A stretch of DNA of 64,000 nt from Oleispirillum sp963678075 (lineage in GTDB: Bacteria; Pseudomonadota; Alphaproteobacteria; Rhodospirillales; Rhodospirillaceae): contig CAXXPK010000001.1 in NCBI GenBank assembly GCA_963678075.2, positions 62,001 through 126,000 on the forward strand, written 5' to 3'. A program made the translations under genes and the position numbers. The notes beneath the pieces are model-generated. The model searched no databases. It was not told the DNA's origin and saw nothing but the letters and a program-made list of their open reading frames with translations. How positions within the stretch are numbered: the stretch's first letter is position 1; each line of letters starts with the position of its first letter. This document shows, piece by piece, positions 16,040 to 24,788 of the stretch.

Positions 16040-16650
16040 ATGACGAAGACATCCACGGCCCCCTTCACCCTGCGCGGTCTGGCCGGGGCTTCCCCCCTGC
16101 CTCCCCGCTGGCGGGACAGCGTTCTGGTCGTGGTTGACGCACAACGCGCGCACGAGGACGGTATTCTGCGCTTGCCGGGCATGGCGACGGCGCGCTGTTC
16201 TTTGGCCGAGATTCTGGCCGCCGCGCGCGCGGCGGGGCTCCGGTGATACATGTCTGGCATGAAGGCGGCGCGGGAGGTCCCTTCGATCCCGCCGGTCCTG
16301 GGTTCGCTCCTCTGGCCGAGGCCGTGCCGTTGGCGGGGGAAGGCGTGGTGCGTAAGCGTCTGCCGGATTCCTTCGCCGGAACCGACCTGGATGTCGTCAT
16401 TGCTGCGACCGGTCGTTCGGCGTTGATCGTCGTCGGTTTCATGACTCACATGTGCGTGGATTCGACGGTGCGTGCCGCGCTTAATCGTGGCTATTCCTGT
16501 GGCGTGGTGGCGAAGGCCTGTGCCAGTCGGGATCTTCCGGGGACGGATGGGGGCGTTATCGTGGCCGATGCGATGCATGCCGCATTGTTGGTGGCGCTGG
16601 TCGATCGCTTCGCGGCGGTGATGGCGACCGCCGCCGAGATTCCGGGGTAA
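16040..16650 (+). pseudogene. isochorismatase-like cysteine hydrolase, single frameshift
   Basis: The first frame (16040-16246) gives the N-terminal strand with the catalytic Asp (VLVVVDAQRAHEDGILRLPG). The second frame (16243-16650) gives IHVWHEGGAGGPFDPAG, KRLPDSFAGTDLD (catalytic Lys region) and VVGFMTHMCVDSTVRAA with the catalytic Cys. One extra G in the GCGGGGCTCC run near 16236 would join both into a normal protein of about 200 residues. The second frame opens with GTG overlapping the first stop TGA, so coupled translation of two pieces is conceivable but splits the active site. A real mutation or a one-base sequence error fits equally well. Confidence 0.82.
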
Positions 16651-16656
16651 TTCCGC

Positions 16657-17079
16657 TCAGGCGGAGGGTGGGGGCGGCACCGGTAGAAAACGGGCGACGA
16701 TGTCGCGGGCCAGCCGAACCGGCTTTTTGGTGACGGCATCCAGGCAGCACCAGCAGCTTTTGACTTCCGCCAGGGTTTCGCCGCCGCAATCGATTTGCGT
16801 GCGATAGAACGCCTTGGCCCCTTGCAACTTCTCCAGCAGCAGCTTGATCACCACGTGGTCGTGCGGAAAGGCGGGGCGGCGATAGCGGATGTCGTGGCCA
16901 AGGGCGACCCACAGGCGTGTCGCCACAGCGTCCCTCGGCGCGAAGCGACGCCAGTGGCGCAGCACGGCGGTTTGCACCCATTGCAAATAGACGGCGTTGT
17001 TGACATGGCCCATGTCGTCGATGTCGCCGTCGGTGACGTCGAGATGGTATTCAAAGTTTCGGGCGGCTTGAGCAAGCAT
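16657..17079 (-). CDS. acyl-CoA thioesterase, 4HBT hotdog family
   Basis: A 140-residue single hotdog domain of the YbgC/FadM type. The active-site segment DGDIDDMGHVNNAVYLQWVQ contains the Asp and His pattern of 4-hydroxybenzoyl-CoA-thioesterase-like enzymes, followed by the long helix and LGHDIRYRRPAFPHDHVVIK. Such enzymes hydrolyse short- or medium-chain acyl-CoA or acyl-ACP. It is convergent with the hydrolase pseudogene upstream, with only a few bases between the two stops. The frame is intact and the length normal. The substrate cannot be told from sequence. Confidence 0.85.
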   Translation of the reverse strand: MLAQAARNFEYHLDVTDGDIDDMGHVNNAVYLQWVQTAVLRHWRRFAPRDAVATRLWVALGHDIRYRRPAFPHDHVVIKLLLEKLQGAKAFYRTQIDCGGETLAEVKSCWCCLDAVTKKPVRLARDIVARFLPVPPPPSA

Positions 17080-17184
17080 GGCCGAACTCCTTTAAGGATG
17101 CATCGGCGCATCGGTGAAGACGACCATAGGCGCGTTTCAGCGATTCGAGTATCCGGTTTTTCCGTAAACCGGGGGCGAAGGCGA

Positions 17185-17649
17185 TTACGCGGTGCGGGAA
17201 CGCTCGGAGTCGAGCAGCAACGCGTAAAGGGCGTCGGCCTCGGTGGTGCCGCGCAGCTTCTCGCAGATGCCCTTGTCGCGCAGCAGGCGCGAGACGCGGG
17301 CCAGAGCCTTCAGGTGGTCGGCGCCCGCCCCTTCGGGGGCGATCAGCAGGCAGACCAAATCCACCGGCATGTCGTCGATCGAGTCGAAGTCCACCGGCTG
17401 ATCGAGCCGTGCGAAAATCCCGTACAGGCGGTCGATGCCGGTTAGTTTGGCGTGGGGAATCGCGATGCCGTTGCCGACTCCGGTGGAGCCCAGGCGTTCT
17501 CGCTCCAAAAGGCCTTCCAGGATGTTGCCTTCGTTCAGACCGATGACCTCGGCGGCCTTCTGCGCAAGCAGTTGCAGGGTCTGTTTCTTGCTGTTCGCCT
17601 TCAAGGCGGGGATCACGGCATTCGGTGCGATCAGGTCTGCCAGGGTCAT
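17185..17649 (-). CDS. ptsN: PTS IIA-like nitrogen regulatory protein
   Basis: A 154-residue protein (EIIA-Ntr) of the nitrogen phosphotransferase system, which regulates potassium uptake, sigma-54 functions and stress responses by its phosphorylation state. The phosphorylated His lies in VGNGIAIPHAKL, with GSTGVG before it, and LVCLLIAPEGAGADHLKALA is typical of the family. The ATG at 17649 (MTLADLIAPN) is chosen because the family begins there; the frame is open 32 codons further up but without similarity. It is the last gene of the lpt-rpoN-hpf-ptsN block, the standard order around rpoN in proteobacteria. Confidence 0.94.
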   Translation of the reverse strand: MTLADLIAPNAVIPALKANSKKQTLQLLAQKAAEVIGLNEGNILEGLLERERLGSTGVGNGIAIPHAKLTGIDRLYGIFARLDQPVDFDSIDDMPVDLVCLLIAPEGAGADHLKALARVSRLLRDKGICEKLRGTTEADALYALLLDSERSRTA

Positions 17650-17801
17650 TGTTTTCCTCGATCCATCCACGCGTGCCCGGATCGTGCCGGACGGCGTTTG
17701 CCGCATCCCCTTGGAAGGGCGCCGAGGCCGCGCGCGGTGAGGCATCGACAGTTGCCCTGAGCGATCATTGATGTCGTCCGGTGATTGCAGCGTGTGACGG
17801 T

Positions 17802-18380
17802 TCAGCCTTTGCTGTTGGTTGCCTCGGGATCTACCCAGCCGATGTTTCCGTCCTGACGACGGTACACCATGTTCAGGCGGCCATGGGAACTGTTCCGGAA
17901 CAGAATGGCGTTTGTATCGGAAAGGTCAAGCCGCATTACCGCGCCCGAGACCGTGCACACCGGAATGACCTGGCTTATCTCGGCGACGATCACCGGGCTG
18001 GCCTCTTCTTCCGGCAATTCGGCGTCGGAGGGCTCGGGCTGAATGATGAACTGTTGCGCGGCGATCCCGTCTTCGGTCTTCGGTTTGTTGTGATTGGTCA
18101 GGCGGCGTTTGTATCGACGCAGTTGCTTGGCGATCTTTTCGCAGGCGGCGTCGAAGGCGGGGTAGGGCTCGGTGCCGGCGGCGGCGGCTTTCAGGGTAAG
18201 CCCGCGAATCGGGTGCACCGAAATGTCGGCCCTTACCAGGTGCGCGTCCTTCGAGATGACGACGGCGGCGTCGATGGCGCGATCGAAATACTTCTCGACA
18301 AGCCGCGACAGGGTCTGATCGGCGTGCGCGCGAAACGAGTCTCCAAGGTCGATCTGTTTCCCTTTGACGATGATTTCCAT
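17802..18380 (-). CDS. hpf: ribosome hibernation promoting factor, long form
   Basis: A 192-residue protein. The N-terminal domain (residues 1-100) has the beta-alpha-beta-beta-beta-alpha pattern of HPF/YfiA and binds the decoding centre of idle ribosomes: MEIIVKGKQIDLGDSF, RLVEKYFDRAIDAAV, ADISVHPIRGLTLKAAAAG. A linker rich in Glu and Pro is followed by the C-terminal dimerisation domain (VIVAEISQVIPVCTVSGAVM, DAILFRN-like SDTNAILFRNSSHGRLNMVY), which marks the long form that forms 100S ribosome dimers. It lies between rpoN and ptsN. A hairpin-forming inverted repeat lies in its leader. Confidence 0.93.
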   Translation of the reverse strand: MEIIVKGKQIDLGDSFRAHADQTLSRLVEKYFDRAIDAAVVISKDAHLVRADISVHPIRGLTLKAAAAGTEPYPAFDAACEKIAKQLRRYKRRLTNHNKPKTEDGIAAQQFIIQPEPSDAELPEEEASPVIVAEISQVIPVCTVSGAVMRLDLSDTNAILFRNSSHGRLNMVYRRQDGNIGWVDPEATNSKG

Positions 18381-18403
18381 GGCGTTCGTCCTACCTGACT
18401 GGT

Positions 18404-18443
18404 GGCGCACCGTCGGCCCCTGCGGGACGAATGGCGGTGCGCC
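18404..18443 (-). repeat. 9-bp inverted repeat in the hpf leader
   Basis: GGCGCACCG at 18404-18412 and CGGTGCGCC at 18435-18443 are exact inverted repeats separated by 22 bp, starting 24 bp upstream of the hpf ATG. In RNA this would form a stem-loop near the 5' end of the hpf message. A role in translation control or as a 3' end for the rpoN transcript is possible. Confidence 0.5.
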
Positions 18444-18647
18444 GCTTTGAACACGATCCGATTGCCGGAGCGGTGGAGCCTCCCCCCGCAGACGTCCGCC
18501 ACGGTCGTGTCGTGGCGGCGGAGGCGGGAAGCTAGAGTCCTCTCCCGTTTTCGTCAAGTCATCCGTGTGTCCTCGTTCGATTGTTGATCCCCATACACTT
18601 TGATATGGGCACGATGATGACGGTTTGCGAAGGGGAAGGCCCCAGGA

Positions 18648-20162
18648 TTATGCATGTGGAAGGTGGATTTTCAATTCGCGGCGGCGCTGCGACGAAGGTG
18701 CGATTTTCATTGCCTCGCGGTATTTGGCGACGGTGCGCCGCGCGATGTCGATGCCGTCTGCCTTCAGGATTTCGGCGATGCGGTCGTCGGAGAGCACGGC
18801 TTCGGTGGTTTCGGACTCGATCAAGGTCTTGATCTGATGGCGCACCGCCTCGGCGGAATGGGCCTCTCCGCCTGCGGTCGAGGCCAGGGCTTGGGTGAAG
18901 AAGAATTTCAGTTCGAACACGCCGCGCGGCGAGGACAGGTACTTGTTGGTGGTGACCCGGCTGACCGTGCTTTCGTGCATGCCGATCACCTCGGCGATGT
19001 CGCGCAGGATCAGGGGCTTCAGGGCGCTGATGCCGTGACTGAAGAACCCCGGTTGCTGGCTGACGATCTCGCTGGCCACCTTCAGGATGGTGGTGGCGCG
19101 TTGGTGCAGCGATTTGACCAGCCAGTTGGCGGATTGGAAGTGTTCATTCAGGAAGGTGCGGGTCTGGCGATCGGCCTTGACGTTGACCTCGGCGTAATAA
19201 CGGTTGGCGACCAGGACGCGCGGCAGGGTGTCGGTGTTGAGTTCGATGATCCAATCGCCGGCGGCGTCCTGGCGCATCAGGATATCGGGCTCGATCGGCT
19301 GTTCCCGCACCGGTTCGAAGCTTGACGCGGGCTTGGGGTCCAGCGCCCGGATTTCGCCGATCATTTCGGCCAGATCTTCGTTGTCGATGCCGCAAATCCG
19401 TTTCAGCCGCGTCAGATCCCGTTTTGCCAGAAGCTCCAGGTTGTCCAGTAGAGCGGCCATCGCCGGGTCGAGACGATTGCGATCGGCGAGTTGCAGGGCC
19501 AGACATTCCTTGAGCGAGCGGGCGAACACCCCGACCGGGTCGAACCCTTGCACCAGATGCAGTGCCCTCTCGATCTCGGCGACGTCGCAGCCAAGTGCGG
19601 TGGCGGCGGCCTCAACGCTGCCGGTCAGGTATCCGGCGTCATCCAGCATGTCGATCAGGTAGGCGCCGATCATCCGTTCCTTGGGGTCGATGGACGACAG
19701 GCCCAGTTGCGCCGTCAGGTGCTGGCGCAGGGTGATGGATTCGCCAACCGTCTGTTCCAGGACGTTGCCTTCGCCCTCGTGCGCGCCGTCGCCGTAACGC
19801 CCCAGGTTGTCGCTGCCGCCGAAGCCCGCCTCGGGGTCCGAAAAGGCGCCGGAATCCTCGGCGTGGGTGTCGTTGGTGAAGGTGTTATCGACCTCGACGT
19901 CGAGGGGCGATTCATCGCCGCCACCGCCGACGTCGTCGAGCAGCGGCGCCTCGGCCGCCGGGGTTTCGTCCAAAGAGGGCGGTTCGGACTCCGCCGCGCG
20001 GTCGTCCTCGCGTTCCAGCAGGGGGTTTTTTTCCAGCTCCTGCTCGATGAAGGCGGCCAGTTCGAAATTCGACATCTGCAACAGCTTGATCGCCTGTTGC
20101 AACTGTGGCGTCATCACCAGCGATTGGGATTGTCGAAGTTCGAGCCTGGGTGAGATCGCCAT
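18648..20162 (-). CDS. rpoN: RNA polymerase sigma-54 factor
   Basis: A 504-residue sigma factor that directs RNA polymerase to -24/-12 promoters with the help of AAA+ activators. Region I is clear (PRLELRQSQSLVMTPQLQQA, IKLLQMSNFEL), followed by the acidic region II with many Asp and Glu at about residues 50-130. The core-binding domain includes LSSIDPKERMIGAYLIDMLD. The C-terminal helix-turn-helix and the RpoN box (ARRTVAKYREA near residue 480) complete it. Length is normal. It follows lptB after 14 bp, so it is probably cotranscribed with the LPS-transport genes. Confidence 0.97.
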   Translation of the reverse strand: MAISPRLELRQSQSLVMTPQLQQAIKLLQMSNFELAAFIEQELEKNPLLEREDDRAAESEPPSLDETPAAEAPLLDDVGGGGDESPLDVEVDNTFTNDTHAEDSGAFSDPEAGFGGSDNLGRYGDGAHEGEGNVLEQTVGESITLRQHLTAQLGLSSIDPKERMIGAYLIDMLDDAGYLTGSVEAAATALGCDVAEIERALHLVQGFDPVGVFARSLKECLALQLADRNRLDPAMAALLDNLELLAKRDLTRLKRICGIDNEDLAEMIGEIRALDPKPASSFEPVREQPIEPDILMRQDAAGDWIIELNTDTLPRVLVANRYYAEVNVKADRQTRTFLNEHFQSANWLVKSLHQRATTILKVASEIVSQQPGFFSHGISALKPLILRDIAEVIGMHESTVSRVTTNKYLSSPRGVFELKFFFTQALASTAGGEAHSAEAVRHQIKTLIESETTEAVLSDDRIAEILKADGIDIARRTVAKYREAMKIAPSSQRRRELKIHLPHA

Positions 20163-20176
20163 TGCCCGGTGCCGCC

Positions 20177-20965
20177 CTACAGGGTGAAGTGGTCGCCCAG
20201 ATAGACGCGGCGAACCCCTTCATGCGCGACGATCTCGGACGGGGCGCCTTCCATCATCACGGTGCCATCGTAAAGGATGTAGGCGCGATCGATGATGTCC
20301 AGGGTTTCGCGGACGTTGTGATCGGTGATCAAAACGCCGATGTCGCGATCCTTCAGGTGTGCGACCAGATTGCGGATTTCGCCGACCGCGATCGGGTCGA
20401 TGCCGGCCAGGGGTTCGTCCAGCAGGATGAAGCTGGGGCGCGAGGCCAGGGCGCGGGCGATTTCGACGCGACGCCGTTCGCCGCCGGATAGGGACAAGGC
20501 GGAGGCGCGGCGCAGATGGCTGACCGAGAATTCCGCCAGCAGGGCCTCCAGCTGCGCGTCGCGGGCGTCAGCGTCGGGTTCCACCACCTCCAGTACCGCC
20601 ATCACGTTTTCTTCCACCGTCAGGCCGCGAAAGATCGACGCTTCCTGTGGTAGATAGCCGATGCCCATGCGGGCGCGGCGGTACATCGGCAGGCCGGTGA
20701 TCGCCATGCCGTCCAACAGAATGAACCCGGCGTCGGGCGCGATCAGGCCGGTGACGCAGTAAAAGCAGGTGGTCTTGCCCGCGCCGTTGGGACCCAGAAG
20801 CCCGACCGCTTCGCCGCGCTTGACCGACAGGGACACGTCGCGGAGCACAGGGCGGCGTTTGAAGCTTTTGCCGAGGGCCTTGATTTCCAATCCGCGCAAG
20901 GGCAAAGGCCGCAGCGTTTCATCGATGGGGGGGGTGTGAATCGCCTGCGGCCCGGTCGTCGTCAT
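20177..20965 (-). CDS. lptB: LPS export ABC ATPase LptB
   Basis: A 262-residue cytosolic ATPase that powers the LptFG complex extracting LPS from the inner membrane. Motifs are Walker A GLLGPNGAGKTTCFY, the LptB-typical Q-loop segment IGYLPQEASIFRGLTVEENV, signature LSLSGGERRRVEIARAL, Walker B PSFILLDEPLAGIDP and the switch His in GVLITDHNVRETL. The N-terminus is about 20 residues longer than E. coli LptB, and the first methionines lack similarity, so translation may start a little later. It lies between lptA and rpoN, the usual arrangement. Confidence 0.95.
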   Translation of the reverse strand: MTTTGPQAIHTPPIDETLRPLPLRGLEIKALGKSFKRRPVLRDVSLSVKRGEAVGLLGPNGAGKTTCFYCVTGLIAPDAGFILLDGMAITGLPMYRRARMGIGYLPQEASIFRGLTVEENVMAVLEVVEPDADARDAQLEALLAEFSVSHLRRASALSLSGGERRRVEIARALASRPSFILLDEPLAGIDPIAVGEIRNLVAHLKDRDIGVLITDHNVRETLDIIDRAYILYDGTVMMEGAPSEIVAHEGVRRVYLGDHFTL

Positions 20966-21118
20966 GTGTTCGCTTTCCCGTCGCGGTCGAAGAAACGCGG
21001 TTACGCCTGTTGCGTCCGGGGTGGCCCGGAAATCGGCGCTTGGTTTCCGATTATCCGATACCGATCGGCTGGCGCAACGCTTTTCTCGGATTGGCCGGAT
21101 TTTTGCTTGTCGGCCGAG

Positions 21119-22027
21119 TCAGGGCTTGACGGTTTCCTCGGGCAGGGGTTCCGCCCGCTTCGGGGTGAACTTGCCGCGCACCGGCGACGGTTTGTCGAGT
21201 TTTGCGCCGGGGGCCTTGGAATAGAGGGTGCTGACCCCGGTGTTCATGTTGATCACCGCGTAGGCGCCGTTCAGGGTGTCGGTGCCGCGGGTCAGGGTGA
21301 CGTTGTCAAGAAGCGTGGCGGTGCCGGTCTTGACGTTGTAGTGGCCGCGGTCGCCGGTCGCCACCTCGGTCTTGGTGGTGATGACGACATGGCCGTGGGC
21401 GTCCACCGCATCGACGTCGCCGCCGCGATTCGCGCCGGTGGTTTTCTTCGATTTTGTCTTTTGCGCCGTCTTCGGCGCGAAGCAGGCGGTGACGATGTCG
21501 GCCTTCAGGGTGCGGCCTTCGCGGATCACCACGGCATCGCCGCGCGCTATTGCGAAGCGCTTGATGTCCCAGTATTCCAGGTCGTCGCGGGCGGTGATCG
21601 TGGTGTCGGGCGTGACCAGCTTGGCGTTTGGCTTGCCGCGTAGAACCAAAACCGATGCGCCAATGTCGTAGACGGCGGTGTCGCCGGTCGCGGTGTCGGT
21701 GGGCGAGGTGATGCGGACCCGACCGTCGGCGTCCAGGCGCCAAAGCTCGGACTTGCCGGCTTTGTCCTCGCGGTAATGCGCGGTCAGGGAGTCGGCATAG
21801 ACCGTGGTGTCGCCGCGCGCCGCCGAGGCATTGCCGCGTGCGACGAAGCGCTTGCCGTCGCGCATCCATTCGATGCCGTTGTCGGCCAGGACCTCGACCG
21901 GGGCCTGGTCCCCCGGCGCGCCGAAGCCCAGGGACTGCGCGCTCGCGGGCATCGGCGCGGCCAGCAGGGTCAAACCGGCCAGCAGCCAAACGCGGCGGTG
22001 CATCCGCCAATCACTTGCGAGGAACAT
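21119..22027 (-). CDS. lptA: LPS transport periplasmic protein LptA (OstA-like)
   Basis: A 302-residue secreted protein with a signal peptide (VWLLAGLTLLAAPMPASAQS) and an OstA/LptA beta-jellyroll domain. Repeats of the DTAVYDIGASVLVLRGKPNA, RDDLEYWDIKRFAIARGDAV and GDRGHYNVKTGTATLLDNVT kind form the LPS bridge across the periplasm. The tail is basic and Pro-rich. The ATG at 22027, preceded by GGGAGTGAAAACC, overlaps the end of lptC by 17 bp; an alternative ATG at 22003 would also keep the signal peptide. The domain order lptC-lptA-lptB is standard. Confidence 0.9.
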   Translation of the reverse strand: MFLASDWRMHRRVWLLAGLTLLAAPMPASAQSLGFGAPGDQAPVEVLADNGIEWMRDGKRFVARGNASAARGDTTVYADSLTAHYREDKAGKSELWRLDADGRVRITSPTDTATGDTAVYDIGASVLVLRGKPNAKLVTPDTTITARDDLEYWDIKRFAIARGDAVVIREGRTLKADIVTACFAPKTAQKTKSKKTTGANRGGDVDAVDAHGHVVITTKTEVATGDRGHYNVKTGTATLLDNVTLTRGTDTLNGAYAVINMNTGVSTLYSKAPGAKLDKPSPVRGKFTPKRAEPLPEETVKP

Positions 22028-22730
22028 CGGTTTTCACTCCCGGACGAAGGATGAGACGGGACTTCCCCTTGAACAGAATGCGGCGCCCCTTATCGGTAAG
22101 GACGAAACCGGCATCGCCCTTGACTTCTCCGGCGGGGCCGAAGGCATTCGCCGGGTCGTCGCCCTCGGCGCGGCCTTGCCGCAACGACAGTCGTGCGGTC
22201 GGCGAGAAGAAAGCATACCCGTTGTTGTGAAACACCGATACTCCGCCGGTCAGGCGCAGGAGCTCGGCGTTGCGGTCGTAGGTGCCTTCCGGGGCGCGGG
22301 CCAGCACCCAGGCGCCGTCCTTGGAGGCGAGGTCGGCGGATGGCGACTCCAGCGCGATAAGGCGGCTGTCGGGGTCGATCTCGTGCGCGGATTCGGCGGT
22401 CACCGTGAACGGCTGCCGGTCGGCGTCGGTGCCGCGGAAGCGCGCGTTGACGACGCGCAGGCGGTCGGGGTGGCGCGGGTCGATTCCCGACAGCGAGATA
22501 TGGAAGCGGTTGCGTTCCGCCTGCAATTGCGGCCACAACAGAATCGCGCCCAGCAGCAGCGCCGCGACGGCGGGCAGCAGCAGTTTCATGGTGCGCACGA
22601 AGCGGCTGTAGAACGACGCCCGGCGCAGGGCGTCGGGGGCAGCGGTCAGGAAACGCAGGTCGGGGGGCGAACCGCCAACGGGCGGACCGGACGCGGCCAC
22701 CGGGGCGGGCGCGGCCGGGCGCTTTTTCAT
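22011..22730 (-). CDS. lptC: LPS export protein LptC
   Basis: A 239-residue bitopic inner-membrane protein. A cytosolic, Pro-rich N-terminus of about 45 residues precedes one transmembrane helix (MKLLLPAVAALLLGAILLW, about residues 48-66). The periplasmic jellyroll includes RVVNARFRGTDADRQPFTVT, ESAHEIDPDSRL and AFGPAGEVKGDAGFVL. LptC receives LPS from LptBFG and passes it to LptA. It overlaps kdsD by 4 bp and lptA by 17 bp, so the three genes are translationally coupled. The frame is intact. Confidence 0.92.
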   Translation of the reverse strand: MKKRPAAPAPVAASGPPVGGSPPDLRFLTAAPDALRRASFYSRFVRTMKLLLPAVAALLLGAILLWPQLQAERNRFHISLSGIDPRHPDRLRVVNARFRGTDADRQPFTVTAESAHEIDPDSRLIALESPSADLASKDGAWVLARAPEGTYDRNAELLRLTGGVSVFHNNGYAFFSPTARLSLRQGRAEGDDPANAFGPAGEVKGDAGFVLTDKGRRILFKGKSRLILRPGVKTDVPRK

Positions 22731-23740
22731 GACACCCCGGCGCGCAGGCAGTCGTGCATGTGGATCAGTCCGATCGGATGCGCGTCGGCGGTCAGCACGA
22801 ACAGGCTGGTGATCGAGCAGTCGTTCATGATGCCCAGCGCCTCGGCGGCCAGGGCCTCGGCGCCGACGGTCTTGGGGTTGGCGGTCATCACCCGGCTGGC
22901 AGGCATGTCCAGCAGGTTGGGGGCCATGTGGCGGCGCAGGTCGCCGTCGGTGATGATGCCGGCCAGACGCCCGTCGTCGCCGACGATGCCGACGCAGCCG
23001 AAACTTTTCTGCGACATCACGATCAGGACGTCGGCCATGCGGGCGTCTGGCGCGATCAGCGGGACGTCGGGCAAGGGATGCATCAGTTCGCGCACCTTCA
23101 AAAGGCGCTGGCCGAGCTTGCCGCCGGGGTGGAAGGTCTTGAAATCGCTGGCCGAAAACCTGCGGCGTTCCAGCAGCGCGACGGCGATGGCGTCGCCCAG
23201 GGCCAGGCTGGCGGTGGTCGAGGTGGTGGGCGCCAAGCCAAGCGGGCAGGCCTCGCCGTCGGCGGGCAGCACCAGGGTGACGTCGGCGGCGGATCCCAGC
23301 GCGCTGGTCTGGCGCTCGGTGATGGCGATCAGCGGGATCGAGAATCGCCGGGAATAGGCGATGATGTCGGCGAGTTCGGTGGTCTCGCCGGACTTCGATA
23401 GCAGGATCAGGGCGTCCTGGCGGGTGATCATGCCAAGGTCGCCGTGGCTGGCCTCGGCCGGGTGGACGAAGAATGACGGCGTGCCGGTGGAGGCCAGGGT
23501 CGCCGAGATCTTGCGCGCGATGTGGCCGCTTTTCCCCATGCCGGAGACGATGACCCGCCCATGGTCGGAGGCGAGAACCCGTTCCTCCAGCAAATTCAGC
23601 GCGTGGGAGAAATCATCGCCGAGCCCGGCGCTCATCCGTAACAGCGCGGCGGCTTCGGCTTCCAGCACGTGGTGCGCGGCGGTGAGGTCGGAGGCGACGC
23701 GGTCGGCAACGGCGGCGGGGACGGCAACGGGGGTGTTCAT
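22727..23740 (-). CDS. kdsD: D-arabinose-5-phosphate isomerase (KpsF/KdsD)
   Basis: A 337-residue enzyme that converts ribulose-5-phosphate to arabinose-5-phosphate, the first step toward Kdo in LPS. The SIS domain (about 40-180) shows VSGMGKSGHIARKISATLAS, FVHPAEASHGDLGM and SKSGETTEL. Two CBS domains follow (about 215-330: MHPLPDVPLIAPDARMADVL and VMTANPKTVGAEALAAEALG). It starts the minus-strand operon that continues with lptC, lptA, lptB and rpoN, linking Kdo supply with LPS transport. The frame is complete. Confidence 0.95.
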   Translation of the reverse strand: MNTPVAVPAAVADRVASDLTAAHHVLEAEAAALLRMSAGLGDDFSHALNLLEERVLASDHGRVIVSGMGKSGHIARKISATLASTGTPSFFVHPAEASHGDLGMITRQDALILLSKSGETTELADIIAYSRRFSIPLIAITERQTSALGSAADVTLVLPADGEACPLGLAPTTSTTASLALGDAIAVALLERRRFSASDFKTFHPGGKLGQRLLKVRELMHPLPDVPLIAPDARMADVLIVMSQKSFGCVGIVGDDGRLAGIITDGDLRRHMAPNLLDMPASRVMTANPKTVGAEALAAEALGIMNDCSITSLFVLTADAHPIGLIHMHDCLRAGVS

Positions 23741-23770
23741 CGATCGGGCATCCAGGCAGGCGGCGGTGTC

Positions 23771-24379
23771 TCAGTGGGCGAAGATATCGTTCTCGGTCCA
23801 TCCGGCGAGGTCAAGCGCGGCACGGGTGCCAAGGAAGTCGAAGCAGGCCTCGGCCAGCGCGGCCCTTCCCTCGCGTGCGAGAAGGGCGTCCAGACGTTCC
23901 TTCAGGCGGTGCAGGTGCAAGACGTCGTTGGCGGCGTACTGCTGCTGTTCGGCGGAAAAATCGGCGGCGCCCCAGTCGGAGGTCTGCTGTTCCTTCGACA
24001 GTTCGACACCCAGAAGGTCGCGGCAAATGTCCTTCAGGCCGTGGCGGTCGGTGTTGGTGCGGCACAGCTTCGAGGCGATCTTGGTGCAATAGACCGGGGC
24101 GCAACGGACGCCCAGGTTCTTTTCGATCATCGCGATGTCGAAGCGGGCGAAGTGGAAAATCTTGGTCAGCGCGGCGTCGGCGAAAACCGCCTTCAGATTG
24201 ATCGGATCGACGCCCGCGACGATTCGCACCAAATGGGCGTCGTCGTCGCCCGCCGACAATTGCGCCAGGCACAGGCGGTCGCGATGGGGGTTGAGGCCCA
24301 TGGTTTCGGTATCGACCGCGACGAAGCCGGAAAACCGCACGGTTTCGGGCAGGTCGCCATGATGCAGGAAAATCGTCAT
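23771..24379 (-). CDS. rnd: ribonuclease D-type 3'-5' exonuclease
   Basis: A 202-residue protein that is only the DEDDy exonuclease domain, without the HRDC domains of E. coli RNase D. Catalytic residues are seen in FVAVDTETMGL (Asp, Glu), FHFARFDIAMI (Asp) and YAANDVLHLHRL (Tyr, Asp). Such short forms are usual in Alphaproteobacteria and act in RNA maturation or decay. The ATG at 24379 is chosen because the family begins MTIFLHHGDLP; the frame is open a further 22 codons without similarity. It lies between kdsD and a tRNA-Leu gene on the same strand. Confidence 0.92.
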   Translation of the reverse strand: MTIFLHHGDLPETVRFSGFVAVDTETMGLNPHRDRLCLAQLSAGDDDAHLVRIVAGVDPINLKAVFADAALTKIFHFARFDIAMIEKNLGVRCAPVYCTKIASKLCRTNTDRHGLKDICRDLLGVELSKEQQTSDWGAADFSAEQQQYAANDVLHLHRLKERLDALLAREGRAALAEACFDFLGTRAALDLAGWTENDIFAH

Positions 24380-24483
24380 TGTTGCCCTCTTGAAACCGCC
24401 CCTCGCGCGGGCGCACCAGGGTACGAACGGGCGCGCCGGGATCAAAGAACAAAATGCCGCGGGTGCGTTGCCGTTGCGAGCGA

Positions 24484-24570
24484 TGGTGCCCAGGAGAAGA
24501 CTCGAACTTCCACGGTATTTCTACCACAGGTACCTGAAACCTGCGCGTCTACCAATTCCGCCACCTGGGC
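24484..24570 (-). tRNA. tRNA-Leu (anticodon CAG)
   Basis: The minus strand forms a class II tRNA of 87 nt including an encoded CCA. The acceptor stem is GCCCAGG/TCTGGGC-type, the D arm contains GGCGGAATTGGTAGACGC (typical of tRNA-Leu), the anticodon loop TTTCAGG gives CAG, the long variable arm TGTGGTAGAAATACCGT forms a stem, and the T loop is TTCGAGT. It decodes CTG, the main leucine codon here. Confidence 0.97.
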
Positions 24571-24788
24571 ACTGATCCGCTAGGGCCATTCGGACACGGG
24601 TTCAGGGCCCGGTCCAACCGGCACAGCCGGTCAGTGAGGGAAGGTTTATGCGGATTTCGAGCGGCAAAGTCAACACCCTTTTTTGCGTTTGGCCGCCCTC
24701 CGCGAGGGGCTGGGGGACGCGGAAAGCGCGTAGATAAAAAGGCATGATGCAAATATGACTTTCGGCAAGAAATGACAATTCCGCGCCC

